A stretch of DNA of 29,591 nt from Isotricha intestinalis (Eukaryota > Ciliophora > Litostomatea > Vestibuliferida > Isotrichidae), in assembly GCA_023807065.1 (NCBI GenBank), contig JAJJLU010000582.1, forward strand, positions 1-29,591, read 5' to 3'. This document shows, one piece after another, positions 1-8,712 of this stretch. The notes below the pieces were generated by a model. The model saw only the letters and a program-made list of their open reading frames with translations, did not search any database and was not told the origin of the DNA. Within the stretch, counting starts at the first letter, position 1. Each line of letters begins with the position of its first letter. The translations under genes and the position numbers were made by a program.

Positions 1-28
1 TCCCCAATCCCCAATCCCCAATCCCCAA
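1..28. repeat. Telomeric repeat array, (TCCCCAA)4
   Basis: Four perfect tandem copies of the 7-mer TCCCCAA begin at the first base and are followed directly by unique AT-rich sequence. The complementary G-strand reads TTGGGGA, a run of four Gs per repeat as in ciliate telomeres (Tetrahymena TTGGGG, hypotrichs TTTTGGGG) but with an extra A. The orientation, C-rich strand reading 5' to 3' inward from a left end, is right for a chromosome terminus. No matching array lies at the right end, so the window is one chromosome end. The repeat count is probably truncated by assembly. Confidence 0.85.
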
Positions 29-202
29 ACAACATAGTGACTTTAACTTTTTATAATTTTTTATTTTTTTAATTTTTGAAATATATTTTATTAATAATAA
101 TATTATTAATATTAAATGAAATTCTATAAAATAATATTTTTAATATATTATTTTTTATAATATATATGAATTTTTTCAATTTTTAAATTAGAAAATAAAT
201 TA

Positions 203-1180
203 ATGGAAAAAAAAAAGAAAAAAAAAGATAAAAAGAAAAAGAAAAATGAAGATGAAAAATATTTAATAAAAAATACTAATTTTATTTTAACTGATGATTG
301 GGTTTCATATTTAAATATATTAAAAAATGGAAAATTAGTAATTTGTTTAAATAACGGTGAAATAAAAATTTATAATAATAATAATTATTATAAATATGAA
401 TTATTCATAAAAGAACATAATAAAAGAGTAAATTATTTTTTAGAAATACAAGAAAATTACATAATAACATGTTCCTCAGATAAAACAATGAAAATACTAT
501 TTTTAGACTTTTCAGAAAAAGAGAAAAAATATAAAATAGAACAAATAATAATAGAACATAATAATAATATTTTAAAAGTAATAAAAATAAATAAAAATAA
601 ATTTATTTCCTTATCATCAGATAATACATTCAAAATCTGGAATTTAAATAAAACAAATAAATTATATTATAATGAAACAACAGTAATTTATCAAGAAAGT
701 TATTCATATTCAAATATGTTAAAAATAAATGATACTGAAATAATAATATCAAATCAAACAGAAGAAAATTTAAAAATATATGAATTAATTAATTATAAAA
801 TAAAATATATATTTCATAATATAAAAACAACTTGGACAATAAATAATATGTGTTTAATAGAAAAAAATAAATTAATAGTAGGAGGAAAAGATTTAGGAGG
901 TTATTATTTTATTAATTTAGATAATAAAAATATTAATTTAATTATTAATGGATTAAAATGGATTTATAGTATTTTTTTATGTAATGATAATTCGATTATT
1001 ATGGGAGGAAGAAATCATCTTTTAATTGATTATATTTATAAATTTTATTTTAATGATAAAATAAAAAATATTCAAAAAATTGAATTTGCACATGATGATA
1101 ATATTATTAATATTATTCAATTAAATAATTCTACTTTTATTTCAAGTGGTATTGATAAAAAAATTAAATTTTGGAAATAA
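203..1180 (+). CDS. WD40-repeat beta-propeller protein
   Basis: This encodes 325 residues from the first ATG, in an AAT-ATGG context. After a lysine-rich N-terminus (residues 2-15) the protein shows repeated WD40 signatures: ITCSSDKTMKI near residue 88, ISLSSDNTFKIWNL near 133, and a closing ISSGIDKKIKFWK at the very C-terminus. Spacing suggests about six or seven degenerate blades, enough for one propeller. WD40 proteins are scaffolds without catalytic activity, so the partner and pathway cannot be read from sequence. It is the first gene inside the telomere, only 174 bases from the repeat array, and transcribes away from the chromosome end. It ends in TAA. Family assignment is firm; specific function is unknown. 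Confidence 0.8.
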   Translation: MEKKKKKKDKKKKKNEDEKYLIKNTNFILTDDWVSYLNILKNGKLVICLNNGEIKIYNNNNYYKYELFIKEHNKRVNYFLEIQENYIITCSSDKTMKILFLDFSEKEKKYKIEQIIIEHNNNILKVIKINKNKFISLSSDNTFKIWNLNKTNKLYYNETTVIYQESYSYSNMLKINDTEIIISNQTEENLKIYELINYKIKYIFHNIKTTWTINNMCLIEKNKLIVGGKDLGGYYFINLDNKNINLIINGLKWIYSIFLCNDNSIIMGGRNHLLIDYIYKFYFNDKIKNIQKIEFAHDDNIINIIQLNNSTFISSGIDKKIKFWK

Positions 1181-1979
1181 TTATTTTTTACTTTTTTACT
1201 TTGTTTTTTAATTATTATTTCTTTATATTTAATTATAATTATTTTTATTTTATTTTTGCTTTTTTAATTGAAAAATAGTTTTTAAAAACAATTGTTAAAT
1301 TATTCAGTTACAATTGCTTTAGTTTATTATCATCTTATAGAATTGAACTAAGATAATACTTTAAATGAAAAAATGAATTTTTAATTCAATAATAACATCT
1401 ATTTTTTGAATGAAGGTGATTGTTTCTTCAAAATAACATTTCTATCATCAAATAAAGGTTAAAAATATAAAATAAGGACATATGAATTTCTTTGAAATAA
1501 CAATTTTGAAAATGATAAGACTTTAATAAAAAATAAAATTATTATTTAAATGAAAATTTCACATTTTCATTTTCAATTACAAATTTAAAATTATTATAGA
1601 TTCAATATAAAATCCATAACTTAAACAAGAAAAATAAGAATTAAAGGATATATATCAAATAAAGTTTAAAAAGAAATTATCTTATATTATATATATTATT
1701 CTTTTAAAAATATGTTAAATATATATTTTAATTTAAAACTACCAAAAAGCATTAAAATATCATTCAAAAAATAACTGAATTTAAAAAAACTAAACTTAAA
1801 CATATATAAATGATGTAAAACTGTCTTCAAAAAATAAAAAGACAAAATAAAACTCTGAAAAAAATAACTAATTTCAATAAGTCTTTTTTTAAAATATTTT
1901 AATTCAAAGGGTAAAAAAAGAATATTTATATAACGAATATAAATAATCAAAAAAATAATATATTAATAATAAAACAATT
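1181..1979. other. Spacer with broken coding-like sequence, no supported gene
   Basis: This 799-base gap holds no intact gene I can support. It is less simple than other spacers here. A plus-strand frame from about 1366 to 1550 has balanced, coding-like composition but is interrupted by several TAA and TGA codons. On the minus strand an 84-codon ATG frame (1696-1950) is rich in Phe, Tyr, Leu and Ile. Either could be a decayed gene or chance in AT-rich DNA. No tRNA-like cloverleaf or GC-rich RNA gene is visible. Confidence 0.4.
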
Positions 1980-2939
1980 ATGTTTGAATATCCATATTTA
2001 CAATTTAGAGAAGAAGAAGAAGCAGAAAATGAAAAAGAAGATATGATTTCATTTTTAAATGATGATTTTTTAAAATGTAAAAAAGAATTATTTGAAAAAG
2101 AAGATGAAAATATTTACAAAGAAAAAAATAGAGAAAAAGAAACAAATGTTACTGAAACCGAAGAAAATTCAATTTGTATGTCAAATAAAAGAAATGAGAC
2201 AATTGTATATGAAAATAATATAAAAGTAAGTAAAAGAGGAAGAAAAAAAAATTCAGAGAAAAATTTATTCACAATTGAAAATAAAAATTGTGAACATAAT
2301 AAATTTAAATCTGATAACATTAGAATAAAAATAAAAACACATTTTCATAATTTTATTCTAAATTTTTTTAATGATTTCATTAAATTAAAATTTACTATTC
2401 AAAGATTTAAATTTAGAAAAATATCTTATTCAATTACTAAGGATGTTACAGTTAAAAATAATTTAAATTTAATGAAAATGACTTTAGGAAACTTTTTAAG
2501 TCAGAAATTATCAAAAAAATATAAATGTGATTTGAATCAAAATAAAATAACTCTTAATTTACTTTTGCGAATGTTAAAAAATGAAAATGATAAAAATATA
2601 TTTAAAATTAATTATTCAGATTTTTATCAACATTTTTATTTAAGTAAAAATAAAAAAGAAATTGTGGATAAATTTCACTTACAAAAAAGAACTGAATTTT
2701 TTTATGATTTTGTGCAAAAAATAAATCATAATAACTATAAAAATTGTGTTATTGATATTGCTGAAAATCATTTTATTAATTATTTTTCCTCTAATACTAA
2801 AATTAGTCAATTTACTTTTAATAATGCAAATAAACAAAATGAAAAAACATTCGAATTAGAAGATAATAAAAATAAAGAATTAAATCAAAATCTTTTTCTA
2901 AGAAGAAAAAGAGAATTTGATGGTGTAAATGATTTTTAA
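1980..2939 (+). CDS. Basic protein with AT-hook-like motif and conserved protist domain
   Basis: This encodes 319 residues. The N-terminal third is highly acidic (REEEEAENEKED near residues 10-21). A basic patch, KRGRKKNSEKN near residues 85-95, resembles the RGR core of an AT-hook. It is followed by EHNKFKSDNIRIKIKTHF (about 105-122), which I recognise from memory as the start of an uncharacterised domain that recurs in many ciliate and other protist proteins, often as HxKFxxDNIRRKIK just after an AT-hook-like stretch. The remainder (about 120-270) is Phe/Lys/Asn-rich and predicted helical. The basic motif suggests a nuclear or DNA-associated role, but that is inference. No catalytic motif is visible. 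The flanking upstream region carries no alternative start. Confidence 0.6.
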   Translation: MFEYPYLQFREEEEAENEKEDMISFLNDDFLKCKKELFEKEDENIYKEKNREKETNVTETEENSICMSNKRNETIVYENNIKVSKRGRKKNSEKNLFTIENKNCEHNKFKSDNIRIKIKTHFHNFILNFFNDFIKLKFTIQRFKFRKISYSITKDVTVKNNLNLMKMTLGNFLSQKLSKKYKCDLNQNKITLNLLLRMLKNENDKNIFKINYSDFYQHFYLSKNKKEIVDKFHLQKRTEFFYDFVQKINHNNYKNCVIDIAENHFINYFSSNTKISQFTFNNANKQNEKTFELEDNKNKELNQNLFLRRKREFDGVNDF

Positions 2940-3080
2940 ATTATTATTATTAAAAAAAACATGAAATGATTAAAGTAATTTTAAAGTAATATTATTATTT
3001 ATATGATAATATATAGTTTTAAATATTATATTGGTTGATGATTATTAAAAATATCTTTTAAATTAGAAAATTGAAAAATA

Positions 3081-3337
3081 TTATAAATAAAAAAATATGA
3101 ATATAACTAAATTTATAATATTAATTATTGTTTTTTTTTTTTTTGTATTTAAATTTTTTATTTTTCTTTTTAATTTATTTTCTATTATAATTTCTTTTAT
3201 TTTATTTACTTCTTTTTCATTGATTATTTCTTTTTTAGAAAATTATAACTTGAATTTTGAACAGTAAAAAATTCTTCAATAAAATAAATATTTGAAAAAA
3301 CTTTTATAATTTTATTACTATTATTTTCAACATTCAT
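3081..3337 (-). CDS. Small predicted tail-anchored protein, one 20-nt intron
   Basis: Reading leftward from ATG at 3337-3335, a frame runs 29 codons and then breaks at a TAA. Removing a GT...AG segment of 20 nt (3249 down to 3230) joins it to a second open frame that runs to TAA at 3083-3081, for 78 residues in total. The product has an N-terminal part MNVENNSNKIIKVFSNIYF, a charged Lys/Glu helix (about residues 30-55), four lysines, and a terminal hydrophobic stretch IINIINLVIFIFFYL with no tail after it. That is the layout of a tail-anchored membrane protein. The start context (GAA-ATG) is A-rich like its neighbours. No family is recognised. An indel in the A6 run at 3231-3236 could replace the intron as explanation. 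Confidence 0.45.
3230..3249 (-). other. Putative 20-nt intron in the tail-anchored gene
   Basis: On the minus strand the segment begins GTTATAA and ends AAAAAAG, so it has GT and AG ends. Its length is 20 nt and its removal restores the frame between two coding-like stretches (serine 29 joins lysine 30). Very short introns are known in ciliates, but this one is much shorter than the 37-nt intron in the kinase gene at 7446, so a sequencing indel remains possible. Confidence 0.4.
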
Positions 3338-3506
3338 TTCAATTTATATTATAAAAATAATATATAATTTTAATTTATTTTAAAACATTAAAATCATTAA
3401 AATATTATTTATTTAAAATGGTTTATTTATAAATAAAATTAATTTAATCAAGAATTTCTTAATATAATAAATAAAAAAAAATACAAATAAAAAAAAAGAA
3501 AAAAAA

Positions 3507-5468
3507 ATGAATCAATTAATTGAAAATAATTCAAATTCAAGAAAAGGAATAATAATATTAATAACAACTCAAATAACATTTATTTTATTATATATACAAT
3601 ATACATATGAAAAAAGAATAAGAATTGAAAATATAAATTTTCCTTCTGAAAAAAAAAGAAATTTATCATTTTTCAATTATCCATATACAAAAGAAGATTT
3701 CATAAGAGATTATCAAAGAAAAACAATTTTTTCAAATATAATTCCAAAATATTATGAAGGAACATGGGAAACATTACCATCAAAAAATATAAAAAATAAT
3801 AAATATTCTAAATCTAATAATAATAATTTTAAAGTAGGAAAATCAAATAATGGAAAAGCAATATTAAGATTTGATAGAGCAATTGATACAAGTACTCATG
3901 AAGAAGCCTTAGCAATATTATTTAAATTATATGAAAATAATTATATTGATAATTGGTTTGTTGGGAAAAATTTTGCCAAAATTAAAAATATTTATTTTTA
4001 TGTTATGAATAAAACAAAAGAAAATGATACTTTAATTATTAAAAGTCAATATTTAAGTTCTTATGAAAAAGGACAAATTTATTCTACTACAGAATCACCA
4101 AATATTAATTGTAATACTGATATAAATATTATTTTTCCAACTCAGAATTTTGTTTTATTTTTATCTTTAAATAATGGAAGTAAATTTATATCAAATATAA
4201 CATCAATAAATAATAAAACATGTGAATTAGAATTTTATTCTTCATGTGGTTTTAATTTTAAATTTACTGGTAAATTATTAGAAAATAAATATAGTATTTT
4301 AAAAAAGAAAATTAATTTTTATATATATTTATTAATTTCAGTATCAATTATATCAATGATATCAACAACAATATTAACTCAAAATATATATAATAATCAT
4401 AGTGTTTTATCAGCTTTAAATATGTTTTCAATATCTCAAAATTTAATTTGGCATTCTTATTGTTGTATGAGTAATATTTATTTAGCTATGAATGAGTTAA
4501 CTTTCACCATTGAATTTTGTATTGTTAGTGGTTTTTATTTATTTAATTTTACTATTTTTGATTCAAGATTATTATTTTCTTATTGGAAAGTTCAAAGCGC
4601 TTTTATTAATAATAATTTATTTATGAGATTAAAAATTAGGTTTTATATTATATTTTATGTTTTATTTTTCACTTCCTTTTTCTTCCTTTGTTCTTTCTTT
4701 TATGATTATTATTATATTTCTTTCATCGTTTTTATTTTGTGGATTCCACAAATTATTCATAATATTATTACTAATAATAAATTTAGTTTTCCTCTTTTTT
4801 ATCTTATTGGAAATACTCTTGATAGAATTATTATTCCTTTTTATTTTAGAGGATTTGAAGATAATTTTATTAGTGTTAGAAAAAATTTATTTTTTATTAT
4901 TATTATAATAGCTTTTATTCTTTTATGTATTTTAATATTATATTTACAATTATTTTTAGGAAATAGATTTTTATTTCCTCAAAAATGTAAAATTGAAGAA
5001 TATAATTATTATAAAACTAAAGAAGAATTAATTGCTTTTAAAGATAATATTGAAAGTGAAGAATGTGTTATTTGTTTATATCCTATTTTTGAAGCAGAAA
5101 ATAATAATGAAATTATCAATGAAAAATCTGAAGAAATATTAAAGGGAGATGAAGTAATTGCAAGTTTAAATTCTGATCAATTAAATAGTAATTTATATAT
5201 TAAAGCTAATACTGATCCTGAATTAAATAATATTAAATTATCTGTGAAAAATAATAATAATAAAAAAAATAATAATGGTTTTAGCATGAAAGAAATATTG
5301 TATATTATATTCTGTAAAAATCTATTTAAATTTTATAAATTAAATCCTAATGTTCATAGAAAGAAATATATGTTAACTCCATGTCATCATGTTTTTCATA
5401 CAGAATGTTTAGAAAGTTGGTTTAAAAATAAAAAAGAATGTCCAAATTGTAGAACATCAATGATATAA
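3507..5468 (+). CDS. Multi-pass membrane RING-H2 E3 ubiquitin ligase, Tul1-like
   Basis: This encodes 653 residues. A first membrane segment lies near residues 13-33. A lumenal-type region follows (about 40-265), containing TWETLPSKN and a conserved-looking block around residues 118-260. Five to six more hydrophobic spans occupy about 268-495. The C-terminus is a RING-H2 with ligands C520, C523, C626, H628, H631, C634, C645 and C648, ending CPNCRTSMI. The block YMLTPCHHVFHTECLESWF closely resembles the end of yeast Tul1, the catalytic subunit of the Dsc Golgi/endosome ubiquitin ligase, and its plant relative FLYING SAUCER1, and the topology matches too. In that family it ubiquitinates membrane proteins for sorting or degradation. 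A 102-residue insertion separates C523 from C626. Good family confidence; substrates unknown. Confidence 0.8.
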   Translation: MNQLIENNSNSRKGIIILITTQITFILLYIQYTYEKRIRIENINFPSEKKRNLSFFNYPYTKEDFIRDYQRKTIFSNIIPKYYEGTWETLPSKNIKNNKYSKSNNNNFKVGKSNNGKAILRFDRAIDTSTHEEALAILFKLYENNYIDNWFVGKNFAKIKNIYFYVMNKTKENDTLIIKSQYLSSYEKGQIYSTTESPNINCNTDINIIFPTQNFVLFLSLNNGSKFISNITSINNKTCELEFYSSCGFNFKFTGKLLENKYSILKKKINFYIYLLISVSIISMISTTILTQNIYNNHSVLSALNMFSISQNLIWHSYCCMSNIYLAMNELTFTIEFCIVSGFYLFNFTIFDSRLLFSYWKVQSAFINNNLFMRLKIRFYIIFYVLFFTSFFFLCSFFYDYYYISFIVFILWIPQIIHNIITNNKFSFPLFYLIGNTLDRIIIPFYFRGFEDNFISVRKNLFFIIIIIAFILLCILILYLQLFLGNRFLFPQKCKIEEYNYYKTKEELIAFKDNIESEECVICLYPIFEAENNNEIINEKSEEILKGDEVIASLNSDQLNSNLYIKANTDPELNNIKLSVKNNNNKKNNNGFSMKEILYIIFCKNLFKFYKLNPNVHRKKYMLTPCHHVFHTECLESWFKNKKECPNCRTSMI

Positions 5469-5562
5469 AAATATATATAATTTACTATTCTTATATAAAT
5501 TAAGAAAAAAAAAAAATAAAAATATAAATACAATAAAAATCAAATAAAAAAAATATTAAAAA

Positions 5563-7266
5563 ATGTCACTATCAGATTACACAATAATAAATCAAATAGG
5601 AAAAGGTTCATTTGGTAAAATATATGAAGTAGAAGATAACAAAACAAAAATACATTATGCATTAAAAGAAATAGAAATAGAAGGTTTATCAAAAGAAGAT
5701 TTAGAATCAATAGAGCAAGAAAAAAAAATGTTAATTCAAATGGAATGTGAATATTCAACAGAATTAATAACCACTTTTCAAGACTCTCAATATGTCTATT
5801 TCTTATTAGAATTATGTGATTCAACTTTAGGAAATGAAATAAAAAAGGAAAATGGATTTTCAATAGAAAAAATAAAAGAAGTAACACGGCAATTAAATAA
5901 AGTATTTAAATTAATGGAATTAAAGAATATAATTCACAGGGATTTAAAGCCAGAAAATATATTAATAAAATATAAAAATAAAGAAAAAACAGAATTTGAT
6001 ATTAAATTAGCAGATTATGGTTTATCAAGAAAATTAAGAGGTAATTCTAATGCAATAACTATATGTGGTACTCCAATGACAATGGCTCCTGAAATATTAC
6101 TTGAAAAACCTTATGATTCAAAAGCAGATTTATGGAGTATTGGGATTATTATTTATTTAATGTATTTTAATGATTTACCTTTTGATAAAAATAATTATTT
6201 AAGAAATGTTATTGGTGATTGTAATATGAAACAAAAAACTAAAGATGATGATTTAAATAATTTATTAGAAAATTTACTCAAAAGAAATCCAATTGAAAGA
6301 ATGGATTGGGAAGAATATTTTAAACATTCTTTTTTTCAATATGATCAAAATTTCATTTCTGCTGTTTTTGATATTAATAAAAATGATTTAAATGATTTTA
6401 TTCAAATTATAAATTGTTATGAAGAAGCTAAAAATGAAAATTCTGTTATTAATGAAGGAATTGATAATAGCAAAGAAATTGCAAATAATTGTACTATATA
6501 TATTAATAAAACAAAAATTGGATTTTGTTATAAATATAAATTTCCTAAAGAAGGAAAATATGAAATTAAATATGTATTTAAAAAGAATTTAAAACATGCT
6601 AATTATTTATTTGCTAATTGTTCTTCTTTATTTTCTGTAAATTTTTGTAATTTTAATTCTAATGAAATTAAAGAGATTAATGGAATGTTTTTTGGTTGTT
6701 CAAAATTAGATTCTTTAAATATTAATTCTTTTAATACTTCTTTTTGTTCAAATATGGAATTTTTATTTTTTGGATGTAAAAAATTAAAAAATTTAGATTT
6801 ATCTAATTTTAATACTCAAAATGTTAAAAATATGAATAGTATGTTTTTTGATTGTTCAAATTTACAAAATTTAATTGTTTCTAATTTTGATACTCAAAAT
6901 GTTACAAATATGAATTGTATGTTTTATAAATGTACTTCCTTAAAAACTTTAAATTTATCATCTTTTAATACTAGTAATGTAACTATTATGGTTGGAATGT
7001 TTTTTTTCTGTATTAATTTAACTAATTTAAATTTATCTAGTTTCAGCACTCAAAACGTTAAAGAAATGAATATTATGTTTTATGGTTGTTCAAATTTAAA
7101 AAATTTAAATTGCTGTAATTTTACTTCTGATAATGTTAAAGATTATCAAGATATTTTTCAAGCTTGTTCTTCTCTTGAAAATTTAGATTTAAGTAATTTT
7201 AAAGTTCGAAATAAAGATGTTTTACTTAAGGGAATTAATAAGAATTGTAATATAAAAATTAAATGA
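5563..7266 (+). CDS. Protein kinase fused to BspA-like (DUF285) repeats
   Basis: This encodes 567 residues. The kinase domain spans about residues 5-260, with glycine loop GKGSFG (13-18), ATP-binding lysine K35, catalytic loop HRDLKPEN (125-132), metal-binding DYG in place of DFG (151-153), and GTPMTMAPE (169-177), so it should be active. A linker with FCYKYKFPKEGKYEIKY (321-337) leads to about eight repeats of roughly 23 residues (345-560), of the form MxxMFxxCSxLxxLxLSxFNTxxV, which is the DUF285/BspA-like leucine-rich family. Such repeats usually bind proteins or surfaces, so they probably select the substrate or location. Only 94 bases separate it from the RING gene. It ends in TGA. The same linker and repeats recur at 13096-14998. 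The kinase subfamily is not clear; it is CAMK/ULK-like by eye. Confidence 0.85.
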   Translation: MSLSDYTIINQIGKGSFGKIYEVEDNKTKIHYALKEIEIEGLSKEDLESIEQEKKMLIQMECEYSTELITTFQDSQYVYFLLELCDSTLGNEIKKENGFSIEKIKEVTRQLNKVFKLMELKNIIHRDLKPENILIKYKNKEKTEFDIKLADYGLSRKLRGNSNAITICGTPMTMAPEILLEKPYDSKADLWSIGIIIYLMYFNDLPFDKNNYLRNVIGDCNMKQKTKDDDLNNLLENLLKRNPIERMDWEEYFKHSFFQYDQNFISAVFDINKNDLNDFIQIINCYEEAKNENSVINEGIDNSKEIANNCTIYINKTKIGFCYKYKFPKEGKYEIKYVFKKNLKHANYLFANCSSLFSVNFCNFNSNEIKEINGMFFGCSKLDSLNINSFNTSFCSNMEFLFFGCKKLKNLDLSNFNTQNVKNMNSMFFDCSNLQNLIVSNFDTQNVTNMNCMFYKCTSLKTLNLSSFNTSNVTIMVGMFFFCINLTNLNLSSFSTQNVKEMNIMFYGCSNLKNLNCCNFTSDNVKDYQDIFQACSSLENLDLSNFKVRNKDVLLKGINKNCNIKIK

Positions 7267-7445
7267 ATAAATATCCTCAGTTATTTTTTTTTTAATAATA
7301 TTTTATTAAAAAGATTAATATTTTAAATAGTTTATTCTTATTTTCATTAATAAATTACTTTATTATTATTATTTAATTAAATATAAAAAGTTATACTTAC
7401 TTTTAGACAAATTAAATGATAAATATAATTAATTTTTCAAAAAAA

Positions 7446-8557
7446 ATGAACAACTTCAAAATTCTTTCAAAACTAGGTAAAAAAAATATAAAAAAAATAA
7501 AAAAATTTTATAGGCGAAGGAGCATATTCAACAGTATATAAAGTAGAAAGAAAGGAAGACAGTCAAATATATGCATTAAAGAAAGTAAAGTTATTAAATT
7601 TATCAGAAAAAGAGAAAATAAATTCTTTAAACGAAGTTCGTATATTAGCATCAGTAAAGAGTAAAAATGTGATATCATACAAAGAAGCATTTTTTGAAGA
7701 GAAAGATTCTTCATTATGTTTAATAATGGAATTTGCAGATCGAGGAGATTTATATCAGAAAATAATACAAAATAAGAAAAAAGCGATTTTTTTAGAAGAG
7801 ATGGAAATATGGAGAATATTTATTCAATTAGTAAAAGGATTAAAATCACTTCACGAATTGAAAATTTTACATAGAGATTTAAAAAGTGCGAATGTATTTT
7901 TATTTTCGAATGGGTTAGTAAAATTAGGAGATTTAAACGTGTCTAAAGTAGTAAAAAAAGGTTTATCATATACCCAAACTGGAACTCCATATTATGCTTC
8001 TCCTGAAGTTTGGAAAGATCAACCTTATAATAATAAAAGTGATATTTGGAGTTTAGGTTGTGTACTATATGAAATGATCACTCTATATCCTCCTTTCAGA
8101 GCTGAGAATATGGAAGGACTCTTTAAAAAAGTTATTAAAGGAGTATATGGAAAAATTCCACAAAGATTTTCTCGTGATTTAAATTTTGTTTTAAATTCTC
8201 TTCTTCAAGTTAATCCTTCTAATAGACCTAGTTGTGAAGATATTTTAAAATTACAAGTTATTCAAAATAAAATACAGTTTTTTAATCATTTTGGTCTTCA
8301 AGATGATTTTGAAGAAAAAATACTATTACAAACTATTAAAATCCCAAAAAATTTAATCTTTTTAGGAGATAAGTTACCTCCAAAAAATTATAATGAAAGT
8401 TATGAAAAGAAATATAGGAGTTATTCTAATAAAAATGTTTTTAATGATTGTTATCATGGGAAATTAGCAAATGAGAAAAAGAAAGAAATTGATGATAAAG
8501 ATAAGGATATTCTTATTGTTAATAATAATAATAATAATAATAATGGTAATAATAATG

Positions 8558-8637
<80 letters not shown>

Positions 8638-8712
8638 GAATTAATGAAAATATTAAGGGGAGAAATAAAGAAAAAGAAAATAATGAGAATAATAATAATA
8701 AAAATCATATAG
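7446..8712 (+). CDS. NIMA-related (NEK) protein kinase, N-terminal part with 37-nt intron
   Basis: ATG at 7446 gives MNNFKILSKL, then an intron (7477-7513) splits the first glycine codon of the ATP loop and restores GEGAYSTVYK. The kinase runs to about residue 270, with ATP lysine K33, HRDLKSAN (130-137), DLN in place of DFG (150-152), and GTPYYASPE (167-175). HRDLKSANVF, GTPYYASPE and the PPFRAxxMEGLFKKV region are NIMA/NEK signatures. The DLNVSK variant is one I associate with protist and algal NEKs, including the Fa2p-type kinases of the flagellar base. NEKs regulate the cell cycle, basal bodies and cilium length. After a long Asn tract the frame ends at TAG 8710-8712, but a neighbouring frame continues, so this is probably not the true C-terminus. 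Confidence 0.8.
7477..7513 (+). other. 37-nt spliceosomal intron in the NEK gene
   Basis: The segment starts GTAAAAAAAAT and ends TTTTATAG and is nearly pure A/T. It has an in-frame stop and its length is not a multiple of three. Splicing joins CTA-G to GC-GAA-GGA and restores LGEGAYSTVYKVE, the exact glycine-rich ATP loop a kinase needs. That makes it the best-supported intron in the window and a model for short introns in this genome. Confidence 0.85.
8521..8636 (+). repeat. AAT trinucleotide microsatellite (poly-Asn)
   Basis: About 39 consecutive AAT-type codons, interrupted by a few GGT and GAT, encode an asparagine tract at the end of the kinase frame. Shorter AAT or ATT runs encode Asn tracts in other genes here, for example near 13310-13400, 18165-18240, 22230-22320 and 27030-27065. 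The tract lies immediately before the point where the reading frame shifts, so slippage in replication, amplification or assembly is a likely cause of that shift. Confidence 0.9.

Noticed and set aside
1696..1950. 84-codon minus-strand ATG frame rich in Phe, Tyr and Leu
   Set aside because: Composition is that of an antisense or AT-rich chance frame, with no motif. Kept only as part of the possible decayed region.
4657..4908. 83-codon hydrophobic frame inside the RING ligase gene
   Set aside because: It overlaps the membrane spans of the RING gene in another frame; it is a shadow.
8546..8670. 125-nt GT...AG intron spanning the AAT tract that would fix the NEK frame
   Set aside because: It restores the frame, but is much longer than the well-supported 37-nt intron and consists almost wholly of the repeat; slippage is simpler.
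8454..8708. 84-codon Leu-rich minus-strand frame
   Set aside because: It is the antisense of the AAT microsatellite.
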